Shown here in pieces: positions 13,276 through 25,861 of a stretch of 64,000 nt of DNA. A program made the translations under genes and the position numbers. Every line of letters starts with the position of its first letter. Position 1 is the first letter of the stretch. This DNA is from Thuidium tamariscinum (lineage: Eukaryota; Streptophyta; Bryopsida; Hypnales; Thuidiaceae): NCBI GenBank assembly GCA_947034885.2, contig OX344753.2:8742001-8806000 (forward strand), given 5' to 3'. The notes below the pieces were generated by a model. It did not search any database. It saw only the letters and a list, made by a program, of their open reading frames with translations, and was not told the DNA's origin.

Positions 13276-13570
13276 ACCTAATTGATGGATATTCCTCATT
13301 GGTTACAAAGAACAGATTAAGACTTTGATATACCACTTTTAAGTATATTTGCACCTACTCTTAAATATGTGCATGTACTCTAAGATGAAGCACTTACAAA
13401 GATGGTAGAGAAAAGCACCCCACTTCTAATTGATGGATATCCCTATTAGGTCACCATAAACTGATTAAGACTTTGATATACTATCTTTAAGTATATTTGC
13501 ACCTCCCCTTAGATATGTGCAAGCATTCAAAAATGAAGTACTCACAAGGATGGTAGAGAAAACCACACCT
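13276..13570. repeat. two-copy tandem repeat, unit about 149 bp
   Basis: The copies at ~13276-13423 and ~13425-13570 share, in order, CTAATTGATGGATAT, GATTAAGACTTTGATATAC, AAGTATATTTGCACCT, ATATGTGCA, AAATGAAG-like and GATGGTAGAGAAAA. They are about 80% identical by eye, non-coding, and of unknown origin. Confidence 0.7.
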
Positions 13571-14240
13571 TTGTCTTAGATCATAACAATGGCATTTATT
13601 GCCAACTAAACCATAAAATTCACCTAACAATTCTTTTATTGGAGACACATCTTTACATTTTTAAAGTCTAATAATTGCATAGATTTTTGCACCCACAATA
13701 CATGACTCCAACCTATAGTCAATATCCATCCCATAGTATTTCCTCATAAAAGAATTCAGTGCATACTAAGGTTGGCCTCATCATTCAAATTAACCCATTA
13801 AGGACCAATCCACCACTTTTTGGTTGATATTGACACTTTTTCATTGGTAGCCAAAGTTTTAAAATGAATTTGGATACAAACAAAAGGGAAACAAGTGTAG
13901 AGAATGGCAAATCAAATGCATAGAGACAATTTCAACAATCTTTGCTAGCATGCGGTTGAAAGGTTGACAAAACTAACAATATATGAGTTGAAAATATGAA
14001 AATTTTCCACAAGAGAACCTTCAATGGCCAAAAAGTTTACTATAGAGGCCCAAGTATTCATACCAATTTCATTATTAGGGTTAGATCTTCAAAATGCATC
14101 ACTATTTTTTTATTTTTTTTCATGTTTAACTTGGGGCTAGAAAATATTTTGCCCACCCCAAAAATCAACCACTGTACTTAATGGGTTAATCTCACTAGAA
14201 ATTTACACATCAGATGAGGCCATGACTTTGTTCCACGAGT
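13571..14240. other. AT-rich intergenic DNA
   Basis: No feature was recognised. Composition begins to rise towards balanced GC near 14240, ahead of the next gene. Confidence 0.55.
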
Positions 14241-14947
14241 GTACTATGTGTCAAAAGCATAGTTTGTTCACATGCTCATGAGGAACTTTTCCTCTGTAGA
14301 CTCAGTCGCACACAATTTGGGGAATTGGTCTTTGGAGATGTTACAACAAACCAACCTGAACTAATCTCCGAGTGAGTCAGACAGTCCTGATTTCTATATT
14401 AAATATTGCAATAGAGGCAAGATAAGTACGTTAGAGAGGCCTGGGGATATGAATCCTTGACATCATTAACAGTGCTAATTCAAGATTACCAAGAGCATCT
14501 CGAAAGAGTGTAAAGCATCCAGCAACTCTCAACTTGAACTGGACAAACCCACAATACTTCTCCATTTCTGAACTCTGTATCGTGTACACAGAAAATCTCA
14601 CAAGAGGTACTTCGGAGTACGCAACTTAGTTCATTTCGAGACGGCCCGCATTGACAAAGTCCTCCAATCCGATCTACAACGTGGACTTCCTCCTCTTACA
14701 TGGTCTGCTTTGAAATTTCATAATTGAGCATTCTGGATGGGGGTCGACACTTAGCTCTCTTTAGTAGATTGCTTGTAGTAGGCAAGGCATGGCTGCTCTT
14801 GATCGAGTGAATATGTTGGTGCTGCTGGCCTGCTGGGTACTTCTGTGGTGAGCTTGCTGGACGGCCGCCCTGGGGTGCCAACATGAGCCTAGCGACGTAG
14901 AGGGATGAGCCGGCACCTTCGAAGTAGAAAGAGCTGAATCGGGAGAG
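14241..14947 (+). promoter_or_regulatory. upstream region of the SAP-domain gene
   Basis: This is GC-balanced DNA immediately 5' of the ATG at 14948, presumably promoter plus 5' untranslated region. Minus-strand frames of 100-150 codons overlap it and the first exon (14696-15157); they show no motif and lie opposite a better-supported gene. No core promoter element is clear. Confidence 0.4.
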
Positions 14948-17900
14948 ATGGAGGAAATCGATGTACAGAAGTTGCCGCGGAAGGAGCTTCTGCAGCTGTG
15001 TGCTGAGAATAACATTCGCACGGCAGGAGTCAAGGTAGAGTAACACTCGATCATTTTGCTTAAGAAACCTTGAATGATTTGCTCTTCCTATGATTGTAAT
15101 CGTCCATCGACCTCTGAAGCACTTCAATTTGCCGGTGGCAATCACTACTGTGATCATTAAAGTTTCAGGAATGTAACTCTCTGGAGACAGAGGGCAATAG
15201 GTCAGCGATTGACGTCACACCATTGAGTACTTAAGCTAATCCGGTAGGAAATGGCTCTCATACAAGAGGAAAGAATTCGTCTTTGACAATTGTCCTGATT
15301 TCGCTTCGTTGATTGTGGATTGCTGTAGCAAGATGAACTCGTTCGTTTACTGCAAAGGAAACTTCACCCTCCAGCGACCGATCCATCCAGGTACTTTCTT
15401 TGAAATTTAGAAAGTTCCAACACCATCCACATCCTCCCAGCATCAGCCTTCGTCTATTGATTCACTTCAGCCGTCAGAATTAATGCTCTCAAGCGGCACC
15501 TAAATTATGAGGGATTGGTATGTTTTGTAACAGGGTCTCGACGAAGACAAGTAGTCAGATAAGTACTAACTCTCCAATCAGCTCACCAAGGGGCAAAGAA
15601 AAATCTACGGAAAAGACTTTGCCAACACCAGGATTGACCAGCCAAAGGCGGGGCCTTCGTTCTCTTGTCCTCGTGGTAAGATATCATAATTCTCCAGTGT
15701 CAGTCCCGGTATTCTGTAAGGAAATTATCAATCTATAACATCGGATAGCAGGTGAAGTACTTGCTGGATTTTCCATGAGTAACCATGAGTAACACACATG
15801 TTCAAAAGTGAAAGTTTTCCAGAGTAAGAAACTAAAACCTCCTTCATCGATTCTTCAACAAACTTGTGAATCGTGTTGCATTTGACAGTTCCTTGAGCAG
15901 ACATTCAATGCTGCAGTAGCCTCTGAGGATATTTCTTATGTAATACATGCTGCTGTCTTCGGGTTCAGGATGATCCCTCGCTGAAGGTTTCACCCGAGTC
16001 GAGCCCTAGAAAGAATCAGCACTCGCCAAATCCAGCAGGCCTGCCCCGCAAACCGATTGCGACGACGCCGAATAGGCCACCGGCACAGAGATCGGATCTT
16101 CTGCGCAAGAAGGTAAATGCTTTGACTGCAGTCGGCAAGCTGCAAGCCCAGGAAAGAGGTCGGCTGCTTCAGCAAAGTGATGGCTCTTCTGTCAAAGGCC
16201 GCAATAATGTGGCTGCTGCTGCTCCGTTTGGAAAGCAAGCACAAGATAGGCAACCGCAACGAAGTGATGCAGCCTTTATTAGAAGTCGCAGCAGTAGTAC
16301 TACCGTTGGCGCTCCAAAGAAATCCATCAGAAGCTCATCGATGGAGCCGGCCAAACGCCCTGGTACCGGTGAGCGAGTGAAGAGAAATGAAGCTTCACGA
16401 TTCAAAGCGCAGACGAGCCCTAAGCTCAATGCGGCCTACCTTGAATCTGCAGCAAAAAGGAGTCAACCTCGGGCATCTGAAGGTGCAACTAGTGCTACTG
16501 CCACTGCTGGTTCGCGTAGCGATTTCAGCTCACAAAATTTCGACAGTGTGTCGGAAATTGCCACAGATGCTGGACATCATGCTATGTCCGAAGATTCTGA
16601 TGCTGACGATGGTCGCAGCGTCACTAGTATAGCCAGTGAGCCTGCTTCAAGATTTGCTTCACAACTTCATTCTCCTTGGGCGATTGAAGGCAGTAAGCTT
16701 GGTCGAGGTGAATCTCCATTGCGGAATAGTGCACACGGAAGAAGTAGTTCCTTTGATTCCAGTAAAGCACCTGAAGGAAAAGATTCAGATCCCTCCAAAG
16801 CAGAGAACTTAATCTCTCCTCTATTTCTGGAAGGTGACACCGCCTTTAATTTTGTAGGCGACGCACACGACCATGAGATCAATTCGTTCTTGAACGCCGA
16901 CATTGTTACTCCAGAGGAAATCAATGCGGCAGAGGGATCACACCAAATCCAAGATTTCGAGCAGGCTCGTACCGCTGAGATCTCCACAACAGGTTCTCAG
17001 AAGGAGGACATCCTCGTATCTGAAGAGAGCTTCGTGAGAAAGCAAGATGCAGGCGATTCAATGGGAGCACATGCACAGACAGCAGGTCACTCTGAATCTG
17101 CGCCAAGGGATAGCTTGCTAATGGACATTCGTGCGACCGCGCCTGTTGAGGAGATTAGGGCGGGGATTCAATTGCCAGAAGCAGAGGACGAAAATTCCGC
17201 TCCACGTTCCATTGAGGTTTCACACCCTGAAGAATCACCAGCAACATTTAGCGATCAACACGAGAGGAAAACAACAGAAGACTCTGTTTCTGAGACATCG
17301 CAATCCACAACAGAGAAGGATATATTACTCTCCAAAAACAATGTCAACGCATTCGAAGCAGAAGAAGGCCACATACTCACAAACACAGAAAAAGGTGAGG
17401 GGGACGTGTTGATTGAATCCACTCACAACGAAGAGTCTCCTACCGATGGCGATATCTCTCCAACAGCGAGTGTTCAACTTGTTAGCGATCGGCGCTCTCC
17501 TTTGCATCAAGAATCCCCTGATAGCGCAAGTGTGCCATCGACTAAGGATTTACGCGAGGGGGACGTGTTGATTGAATCCACTCACAACGAAGAGTCTCCT
17601 ACCCATGGCGATATCTCTCCAACAGCGAATGTTCAACTTGTTAGCGATCAGCGCTCTCCTATGCATCAAGAATCCCCTGATAGCGCAAGTGTGCCATCAA
17701 CTAAGGATTTACGCGAGGGGGACGTGTTGATTGAATACACTCACAACGAAGAGTCTCCCACCGATGGCGAGATCTCTCCAACAGCGAATGTTCAACTTGT
17801 TAGCGATCAGCGCTCTCCTATGCATCAAGAATCCCCCGATAGCGCAAGTGTGCCATCGACTAAGGATTTACGCGAGGACTCCTCCATCACTTCATTGGCC

Positions 17901-19769
17901 GAGAGCAGCGAAAGAGGTCGTGGTATTTTTGATACTGCTCCTCGCCCTCACCCCAACATGGAAAGGTCTGCAATCACCCCACTGAGGGTCGACCTGTCGC
18001 AATCAAATCCCATGCTCGATGACCTCGATGCTGCTGGAGAACAAAACCAGGTGACGACGTTGCGGTCTCCTTGCGGTGAGCTCCAACAGGATTTCGAAAT
18101 CAAGCTGAGACGTGATTACAACAAGGTGAGTAAGTTACAGTCGTGCAGTCGTGCTTGTGAAGTCGTGCTTTGTAGAAATGAACCTAGCCGCGCAAGTGGC
18201 CAGATAATGTGAAATTCGCAGAAAATGGACTAAATTAGCAATGATTTTGAGAAAAATGGAGTTAGCCCTAGAAGGACTCGGCCTCTCCTAAATGCCCACA
18301 AGTCTTTATTTGAGCTTCTTCGAATTTGCTCTCAAGTGAATGAAAAGTCAAAATTTGGATGAGTTTCATCAATTTAAAAAAAATTGATATTGTACACATT
18401 CAAACAAGACATGTTAGAGATCACATGGGAAAATATAACACAACAATAACACTTATGGATGGAAAAATTACAATGTTTGATCATAAGGGTGTTAAAATTT
18501 GTGAAATTGATTTGAAGTCTTTTAAGCCTCTTTTCACGTGTCAAATTTAAAATTGATGTCATCAAAAAAATTCTTGGTTGAAGGACACAACATATTCAAC
18601 CATAATCATTTTACAACTTTTCAAAAATTTGTTCTAACAACAATTTCTTTTCAATTGAATTCTTGATGCTAAGACTAGAGTTCAAAATAAGTTCGTCAAA
18701 AAAGTATATCAAATGGAATAACTTGGTAAAGTCTCATTTAATTTCAAAGTTTTATTGACACCGGAATATGGTGCTTTGGGCATTTAGGGGCTAAGGTAGT
18801 CAATAAAATGCTCCAATTTGCCATGTAATGTGTTGTCAAGTTAATTCAAGTAGTGTCAAAGTGTAAATAGTTTGATTCTAATTTGGATTAATGTAATCTA
18901 ATTATTGATGAAGATGTGAATGAAATTTACATGAAAGTTGGATGAAAGTCAAATGACAATTTAATTTACTATCTGAATTGATATAAAAATAGTGCAAACC
19001 CTATTATATTGATTTTATCTAAAATACAAAAAAGTTCCATATTAGAGTAGTTGGCAAATTTGTTTAACTCTCCAATTAGTGAGAACTAGTGCCATTATTG
19101 ATAGTTGTATCATTAAAATCTATTGGAAGTGTAATGAAGTAACTTGCCTTTTAATAAATAGATGGACAAAATTTAATAATTTTTCAATTCTTGTCAACTT
19201 GAGACATGTAGAATACTAACATTTATGATGTAGAAGTTATAGATTATATATTTATTGGATTTAAAGACATTTACATATAAAAGTTTGAAGTTGTATTTGA
19301 AATGCATACTATTAGTGCAACAATGCCTTCAAAAGAGAAGATAGATGTATTAATTTTTTGTTTCTTTAAAATTTTAGGGCGTTCAAGAATGATAGATATA
19401 TCCTAACAATATCTATAAACCTCATTTTTCACAGGTGAAATGTATGTAAATAATACAAGCTTTGGAACCTTTTCTAAATAAATTCTAGCCCTCCATACTA
19501 ATACAACTCCTTTAATTGAGTACAAACTACCTTATTCTCTACATAGCAAGTAGTATTTAATTGTCTTTGATTTACAATAGAATTTTTGATTACAGGATGC
19601 AAGCAAAAAAAGTACCATTACGGATGACTCAAGTGTGAAGGTTCCCCTTTTGCAACATGGGGATGAAAAAGGGAAAACTCACATCGTAAAGAGATCATTT
19701 CCAATGTCAATATTGCATTGGTGTTCACAATTGTTTTCTGCAATCTTTGGAACACGGAACCAATGTTGA
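14948..19769 (+). CDS. SAP-like-domain protein with coding minisatellite
   Basis: Five exons, 14948-15034, 15329-15390, 15534-15675, 15969-18125 and 19596-19769, join in frame to an 873-aa protein. Residues 9-41 (LPRKELLQLCAENNIRTAGV then KQDELVRLLQRKL) form a helix-turn-helix resembling the SAP motif, which usually binds AT-rich DNA or RNA; plant proteins with a similar LPRKELQALCK opening exist. Residues 98-570 are Ser/Pro/Lys-rich and look disordered. Residues ~574-732 are three 53-aa repeats (EGDVLIESTHNEESP...STKDLR). The tail is KRSFPMSILHWCSQLFSAIF then GTRNQC. The last intron (18126-19595) is far longer than the others and AT-rich. A nuclear role is inferred from the SAP-like region only. 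The last exon rests on frame and splice signals, so it is less certain than exons 1-4. Confidence 0.78.
17397..17873 (+). repeat. in-frame coding minisatellite, 3 x 159 bp
   Basis: Three head-to-tail copies start at 17397, 17556 and 17715, each exactly 159 bp (53 codons) and differing at only a few bases. Each begins GAGGGGGACGTGTTGATTGA and ends AAGGATTTACGC. Changes include D/H and D/E in the SPTDGDI word and S/Y in IESTH. Such high identity implies recent duplication or gene conversion. The repeat is acidic, Ser-rich, and predicted unstructured. Confidence 0.93.
18126..19595 (+). other. long AT-rich last intron of the SAP-domain gene
   Basis: The donor GTGAGT follows the codon for Lys-816 and the acceptor ATTACAG precedes GATGCAAGC at 19596. 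The 1.47 kb between is AT-rich like the intergenic spacers and has no long frames or recognised transposon ends. If the last exon is wrong, the reading frame would instead stop at 18212 within this stretch. Confidence 0.6.
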
Positions 19770-20172
19770 TCGAGGATAGACTTGACATCATTTGTGCATA
19801 CTAGTCAAAAATGGTAAGTGAGACTCATCTACATTAAATATGTTTTGTGAACTCATTAAGATGAATTTAAATTGAAAAATTCTACCATCAATTTGAAAAC
19901 CTTATAAATAATCTACACGCTAAAAACATAACTTTGTTAATATAAACAACTTCTATTCTCTATAGCTAAAGAACTAGTCAATTTAAGAATTTGAAAGGAA
20001 GTCTTGGAATATTAACCTAAAAATGATACCAAGTATGGGAACCATGCCCTATTATTTGTAGCTTGGTGAGTTGGTCTTCTATATTTTGCAATAGTTATTC
20101 TATTTGTTACTTTTGAAAAGTTATTACAATTTTACAATTTCAATATTTTCCTTTTAGTGCTAATTTCAACTA
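19770..20172. other. AT-rich 3' flank of the SAP-domain gene
   Basis: No feature was recognised. It probably includes the 3' untranslated region of the gene to the left; no polyadenylation signal can be singled out in such AT-rich DNA. Confidence 0.5.
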
Positions 20173-20182
20173 TTAAATATAG

Positions 20183-20405
20183 CAACGATGCTAGTGTGAG
20201 AGCATGAACATGCGAGCATGTGAGCTTCTAATATGTATATAAGTAGATATACTACCACCTTTGAAGGTGTTTATAGTAAAAATACCTATAATATAAATAC
20301 ACTCTTATTATAGAAGGTTTCTATAATATAAGCACCTATACAATAGGTGCATCATCTTTGAGGCTCATAAGCTCACATTTCTATGCTCACATACTAGCAA
20401 CTGTG
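20183..20405. mobile_element. MITE copy 2, 10-bp target duplication (Mutator-like)
   Basis: This is nearly identical to the element at 385-622 and in the same orientation, 223 bp long because a central ~15-bp stretch is absent. Its ends carry TGCTAGTGTGAGAGCAT and, in reverse complement, TGCTAGTATGTGAGCAT. The flanks are a 10-bp duplication with one mismatch: TTAAATATAG (20173-20182) and TTACATATAG (20406-20415). The different duplication at each copy shows independent insertion. Confidence 0.85.
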
Positions 20406-20415
20406 TTACATATAG

Positions 20416-21674
20416 ATTTTATTTTTGAAAGATTTGTAGAAGTTCCATGTATTCTATTGAAATATTTTCTAAACAAATCTCTCATCAAAATGTTATAATA
20501 ATGTCAATGTTGACAGGTACCTTGGGAAGGTCTCAACTTGATCACCTTCAAAAGATTGAAGACAATGTCTTCAAAGGTTAAATCTCCTTATAGTTGGAAT
20601 GCAACTTATACTTGATCTCTTTAGTTTTCAAGATCATACTCTCTATTGTCTTCTACAAAAACTACCAAAAAAACACTTAGAATGCAAGTTTACTTAGACC
20701 TTTTCATATCATCCACCTCTTTGGTTTCATTGCCTATATTTTCTTACCAAACTTATCTAATTTACAATTCATTGTATACCTTTATAATCACAATCTCTTT
20801 ATTTTCAAAGAACTTGAATATCCCTACAATGATCAATATGAAATTTAACAAGTATGAAATATATTAGATTAGCTTCTTGAATCCTACAATATCATTTACT
20901 TCTATTAGATGAATCACCTTGCTGTCACAATATTATTGAACACTATAATCTAAAACCATATAAGCATGTGGATTTTAGACAACTAGATTGGGACATTAAA
21001 AAAATCTAGGTGAAAAATTCCAAGATATATTCAAGTCTTGGTTGGAACTTCAAGTCTCTATTGATGAATTTCAAATAGTCCATAGTTGATGCCACCTCTA
21101 CTACTTGAGCAATGTTTAGAGGTATGAGAACTTATACTTGTATTTAGTCAAACACACTTATTGTAAATGTAAAAGGTTTGAAGGCCACTTTGTTGTAACA
21201 CTAGAAAACTAACTTGAGGTACATGATTGTATCAACAAGACCATCCATAGACTTTGAGAAGGAACAATAATTACATTGTCAATATTTTATAAATATAATT
21301 GTAAATGATCATTATGACTAATTCTTTGTAATAATTTCCAAATGGAAACTAATAATAGAAATGAGAATTTCACAATTAAACTTGAAAATGTGCTAAAAGT
21401 TAGATTTGACAAAATTTGATTGTCTATTTGATTGAAGCATCCTTCTTTCATGTGGTCAACAAGATGGAAATTATTTGACATTATATTTCATGTATATGTG
21501 AAATATTCTTTTTTGATGCATATATATATAGCTTGAATTTGTATATATACTACATAATAAATGATGCCCTTATCGATAGAGGTGTTAAGGAGTAGGAGTT
21601 GGAAGCCAAATGGTTGGTGTATATGAATGCCTTTTGCATCCAATTGTTTGCACTACATCCATTGGTGCTCATAT
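20416..21674. other. AT-rich intergenic DNA
   Basis: No gene, RNA or structured repeat was recognised. Composition changes abruptly at 21675, where the CACTA element begins. Confidence 0.55.
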
Positions 21675-23466
21675 CACTAGTAGAGAAAACTGTGTCCTAA
21701 TCAACATCCATACCAACTGGTTTACGTTAAAATTTCCAGTTGGTTAGGAGAGCTTGATTCGGACATGTTTTGCACGTTTCTCTTGATTCAGGCCCCGTTT
21801 GATTTTTGTCGAAGGTTATTGCCACGTTGGCAATGCCAAAGGGTTGTGACTTGTCAACTACTGTCCACTTCAGCTATCTACTTAAATACTATTATTGACT
21901 TTCACATGCTCTTCCTGCTTTTTTATTTTTAGTGTCGGGAAGTGGCCACGTACATGTAATTTAATTTTCTAAATTCAGTAACAAGGTGATATTCTGGATT
22001 TAGACTGTCAAGGTTTTAACCTTCTGAAATTGCTTTAGCTCTGCCCACCCGCCATGTTCTTACGGGTTGAAAAATCCACTTCCACAGCAAATAATATCCG
22101 CTACAGAGCATTGGCTGGAATCTTCCTCATTGACCTTTTTCCTTCTCCTTCCATTTATGGATGCTGGTTGCCCATGCTCACATAAATTAATAACCTCTTC
22201 TACCTTCTTTATTTAACAGAAGCATCCAGACGGTCATAATCTCTTTGCAGAAACATGGGGTAATTAATCATGAACCAATTGCAAACCGAAATCCAAAACC
22301 ACAGACGCTGAAATTTTGCAATGAAGTTCAATAACTGCAATAAGCCAAAATAATATCACTTTAAATAGTCACGTTCAACAGACCTAGCGAGCATTCCCAA
22401 ATGAAATCCACACTATAAGCTATACTACAACTTCCATGTACCGCACCCTAACCGAATACATTAATTCGATGTGGGTGCCCTGCAATGACACTACTACTAC
22501 TTCCGCTTTGGGGTAAAATTCCCAATTCTTCAATGCAAATCCCAATGACCTGCACTAGTAATTTCCTACGACTGAGAAACCCATGCGACGGAGGACCTGC
22601 ATTTGTTTGAACTGTGGAACACTAATCTAGTTCACGGCATCATGTCCACCGTCACCTCCTTCACTCCTTCTGTTCTCAGTATTCTTTCACCTGAATCCAA
22701 ACGCAAGCACGTACACATTATTTGCACATGCACACCTATGCCTCATGCCTGCACTAAATAAACAAAGAAAGGTTCAGGGAATTATTACTACAGGTACTCG
22801 GCATTTCTTCAATCCACTGCCTCACAAATTCGTGCATGCCTTTGTATTAATTTCTTCCTTGTCTGTATCTCATCGACAATTGTTCAAAATACTCAAGATT
22901 CCTCCATTGTACATTGAAAACGCACATTACTGCTACTCCTTCCTATTAGGCTCCAAATGCAGCATGTTCCAATAGACGCTTGGACTTATAAGGCACTAGA
23001 ATCCAGTCTTCATAATCTTACTAAACCTACAAGAAATAGAGGTACACACGTTTAATCATTTTCCAAAAAAAAATTTCTTACTAACTTCTACAGCGTCTCT
23101 TCACCTCCTTCCACAAACTCCTACAAAACAAATGCAATCGGAGCTTAGTTAGAAATCAAACCACCTTCGCTGCTCTGTCCAAGTCACATGGAATTCGAGC
23201 TTCAATTTTACCACTTCATCTGTATGCTATTTCCCTGTAGAACTACAACGACAAAGTACAATCATGCAATGAAACTTTTCCACTAAAATTGAAGCTTACA
23301 AACCCAAAACTGCATACGTTGCAAGTTCAATATCACTTGAGCAGGGAAAACACTACAATACCACATTCAATGTTTATTTCTAGAACTTCATCACAACCTT
23401 AGGCTTCAATAGGGCAAATATCAAAACTCCACATGCAACCCACTAGTACCTCATCCGGATTCCAAA
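21675..23466. other. left subterminal region of the CACTA element
   Basis: About 1.8 kb of non-coding DNA lies between the left terminus and the Transposase_24 gene. In family members such regions hold the short repeated binding sites for the TNPA-type protein. The inverted pair CCAACTGG / CCAGTTGG near 21714-21745 is visible, but no clear repeat array was identified by eye. The last exons or 3' end of the minus-strand gene could also extend here. Confidence 0.5.
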
Positions 23467-25861
23467 CTACGAATTCAGCAAACAAACCTTGCGAATAGCA
23501 ACTTCCAGTCCAATGGGGCTTTTCTCATTCTCATACCCCACAACCTCTGCAGGGAAAGACTCCTTCCCATCGTCATGTGATCTTCCAGATATTTGAGCCA
23601 CTTTCGCTTGCAATTCTGCTATTTTGGAATGCAAACCTCTCAAATACATCCCCCCCACTGCTGTTGCTTTCGAACTGCTTCCCTTCATTGCAATCGGTTC
23701 TCTTCCTCGCTCCAAGTTCCCGTCTCCATCCCCTACAATGCGCTCCTCCACACTTTCATCGTCCGAGTTGGCTCCCATGAGCTCCTTCAATTTTGGGGAA
23801 GGTTTTTTTTCTTGGCCTCTGCCCCCGTATCCTTTGTCCCGATGCATCTCAGCAAACACTTTGTCATAATCAGGGGAAGAACCCTTCTTCAATCGAAGAT
23901 ATTCCCTTATTCCTTCCTCGCCACGAGGACCAGTTCTCCCCAACGTGATTCTGCAACGATTTGCATGCTTCATCCTCTCCGACTTCTCCGTATGAGAAGG
24001 GCATATCCTCGTCCGCTCAAGTTTTTCCCACACATCTCTGTCGAATCCCTTCGGCCGTTTTCCTCCGACATCTATTTTCTTCCACAATGAATTTCTCCAC
24101 TGAGTTATTGCTCGACCCACAAGCTGTCGAATGTATATAGGGTCCACGGGCTCACTGTACTCAAAATTCTGACGTAGGCGACGGCGTAGGGTCGACATTT
24201 CAGTAGGAGGTTGCTCCCTCACGTCCATCACTAATGGATCAAGCCCTCTAGCTAGTTTGTTCAAGTCCAACTTCCACGCTGTGACTCCATCACCATACGG
24301 TCGCCCGTTTCGATTGACATGTAGGTAATATGCCTTCATTCCTTCCTTCTCCCTCTTCCGCACTTGTCTTTCTCGGTCCTTCTGCCTATCCCTTCGATCT
24401 TTCCTTGATGCAGTCTCTGACTTCACCTCCACAAGCGGTTTTTCTTCCACCTCTGTTTCATCCATTGAATCAACACTAACAACATCAGTACCATCTCTCC
24501 TATGCCGTGCGGGTGAACCTCTTGAATCATTTGCATCCGCATCAGAGTGCATCACATGGCTCCTAGCATGTGCTCTTCTATTGGACTTTGAATTTGGTTC
24601 AGGGTCTCTGCGGCCTTCCTCAGAAGAGACACGACTACGCTGCTGTGAGTGGTGCCCACTACCACTTCCAGAGTCGGTACTTCTAGATCTTTGTCTACGC
24701 CGCGGCTCCCCACATAGCTCTCTACTTCGTGAAAAGTCCCGCCCTGCCGCATGTGGTCTCGGGCAGCCTAGCCTAGGTGATTGCCGACGTCTGTCACGGT
24801 CGCTTCTATGCTCCTCTTTGACCAAGCTGTGGCGTTTTTGAAGTCCTTCTGTGTTCAATGCAAATTCAAGGGCGAATTTGTAAATTCAAGTTATCAACGC
24901 AAATGTCAGAATCACCTACGTGCTCTTCCACAAAGTTCAGAGAATTCGCAAACAATAATAACCACATATGCTTATGAAGTATGAACGACTCTTCTAAATT
25001 TGCATTTGACATTTACGAATATTGTGGGAAACGGTTTACATTAATTCAAAAATTCAGTCACGTGTTCTCATTTCCCATTTACTGGTACCCAATTACTTCA
25101 CAAACTGCTGCGATAAAACATGTACCTCCGACCGTTCCACAGATGCTGACGAAGTACTCCGTGACCTCCTGGGAGACAAAGTTCGAACACTTCCTCGTCC
25201 CCTTTTTCCACTAATCACCTCTTTCTCCAACGTCAGGTTCTGCTTCAACACTTTCACGGACCCAGACTTGTGCCGGACATTTCCTCTTCGGTCCTCTTCA
25301 TTCGAAGAAACACCTTGGTGTGCACCAATTCCACCATGCATCGCTGGTGATGTTCTACCCTTTCTTGTTCGTTTCCGAATAGCATGTCGGTCACTGTCAC
25401 TACCACTGGAAGGTAAAACCTCTTTTCTCTTGGAATTTTTTGTCTTCCTGGTGCCTACATTTTATTCTAACCACAGATTCAGTTCTATAATACAACATAC
25501 TGCAAATGGCATTCTCAGTAGCAATTGAAACAGACTCCTGAAATACTACATCGACATTACTGTTGACAGGTACTTCACCTTCCTGGGAAGCTTGACTTAA
25601 GGAAGTTGCATCCAGCCTCCCGTTGAAGGTAAAATTCTCGCGACCTGCAGGAAAGCGTACTGTTTCATTTGCACTCACAGGAACTTGTACATATGAGGCC
25701 TTCACTGGAGTGCGTTTCATTGCAGTCGGTCCACCTATGTCCTCCTCCCGACTAAGTGATCTCATTGTCCTTCGTGTGTCCTCCGTTGATATTGGAGATG
25801 ATGGAGGGCGACTTTTTTTTTTGGTGCTCCACTGCTCAAATGTTTCTTTACTGCGAACCAT
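23467..25861 (-). CDS. CACTA element Transposase_24 (TNPA/Ptta-like) protein
   Basis: The main frame runs from about 24858 to the stop at 23467. It is Arg/Ser-rich at first (RDRRRQSPRL, RSRSTDSGSGSGHH), then has a basic coil (RKDRRDRQKDRERQVRKREK). A central domain follows with GRPYGDGVTAWKLDLNK, then VGRAITQWRNSLWKK, FDRDVWEKLERTRICPSHTE, KHANRCRITLGRTGPRG and YDKVFAEMHRDKGYGG. This order matches the plant Ptta/En-Spm Transposase_24 family, and a coil near LHSKIAELQAKVAQI closes it. Upstream minus-strand frames at ~25450-25120 and from ATG 25861 to ~25460 are open, basic and Ser-rich; they are probably 5' exons, but their splice sites were not resolved. A final donor may lie after AIRK (~23490). 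In En/Spm the equivalent protein binds subterminal repeats and helps bring the ends together. Confidence 0.7.

Noticed and set aside
11248-13570. CRISPR-like array
   Set aside because: Repeats are long, diverged and without regular unique spacers, and the genome is eukaryotic.
14696-15157. Minus-strand frame of 153 codons over the first SAP-gene exon
   Set aside because: It overlaps the SAP-like exon, which has better support; no family resemblance, low-complexity His/Gln/Ser content.
16169-17106. Several minus-strand frames of 60-106 codons inside the SAP gene
   Set aside because: They are shadows of the long plus-strand coding exon.
23593-24090. Plus-strand frame of 165 codons
   Set aside because: It lies antisense to the Transposase_24 domain, whose motifs are clear on the minus strand.
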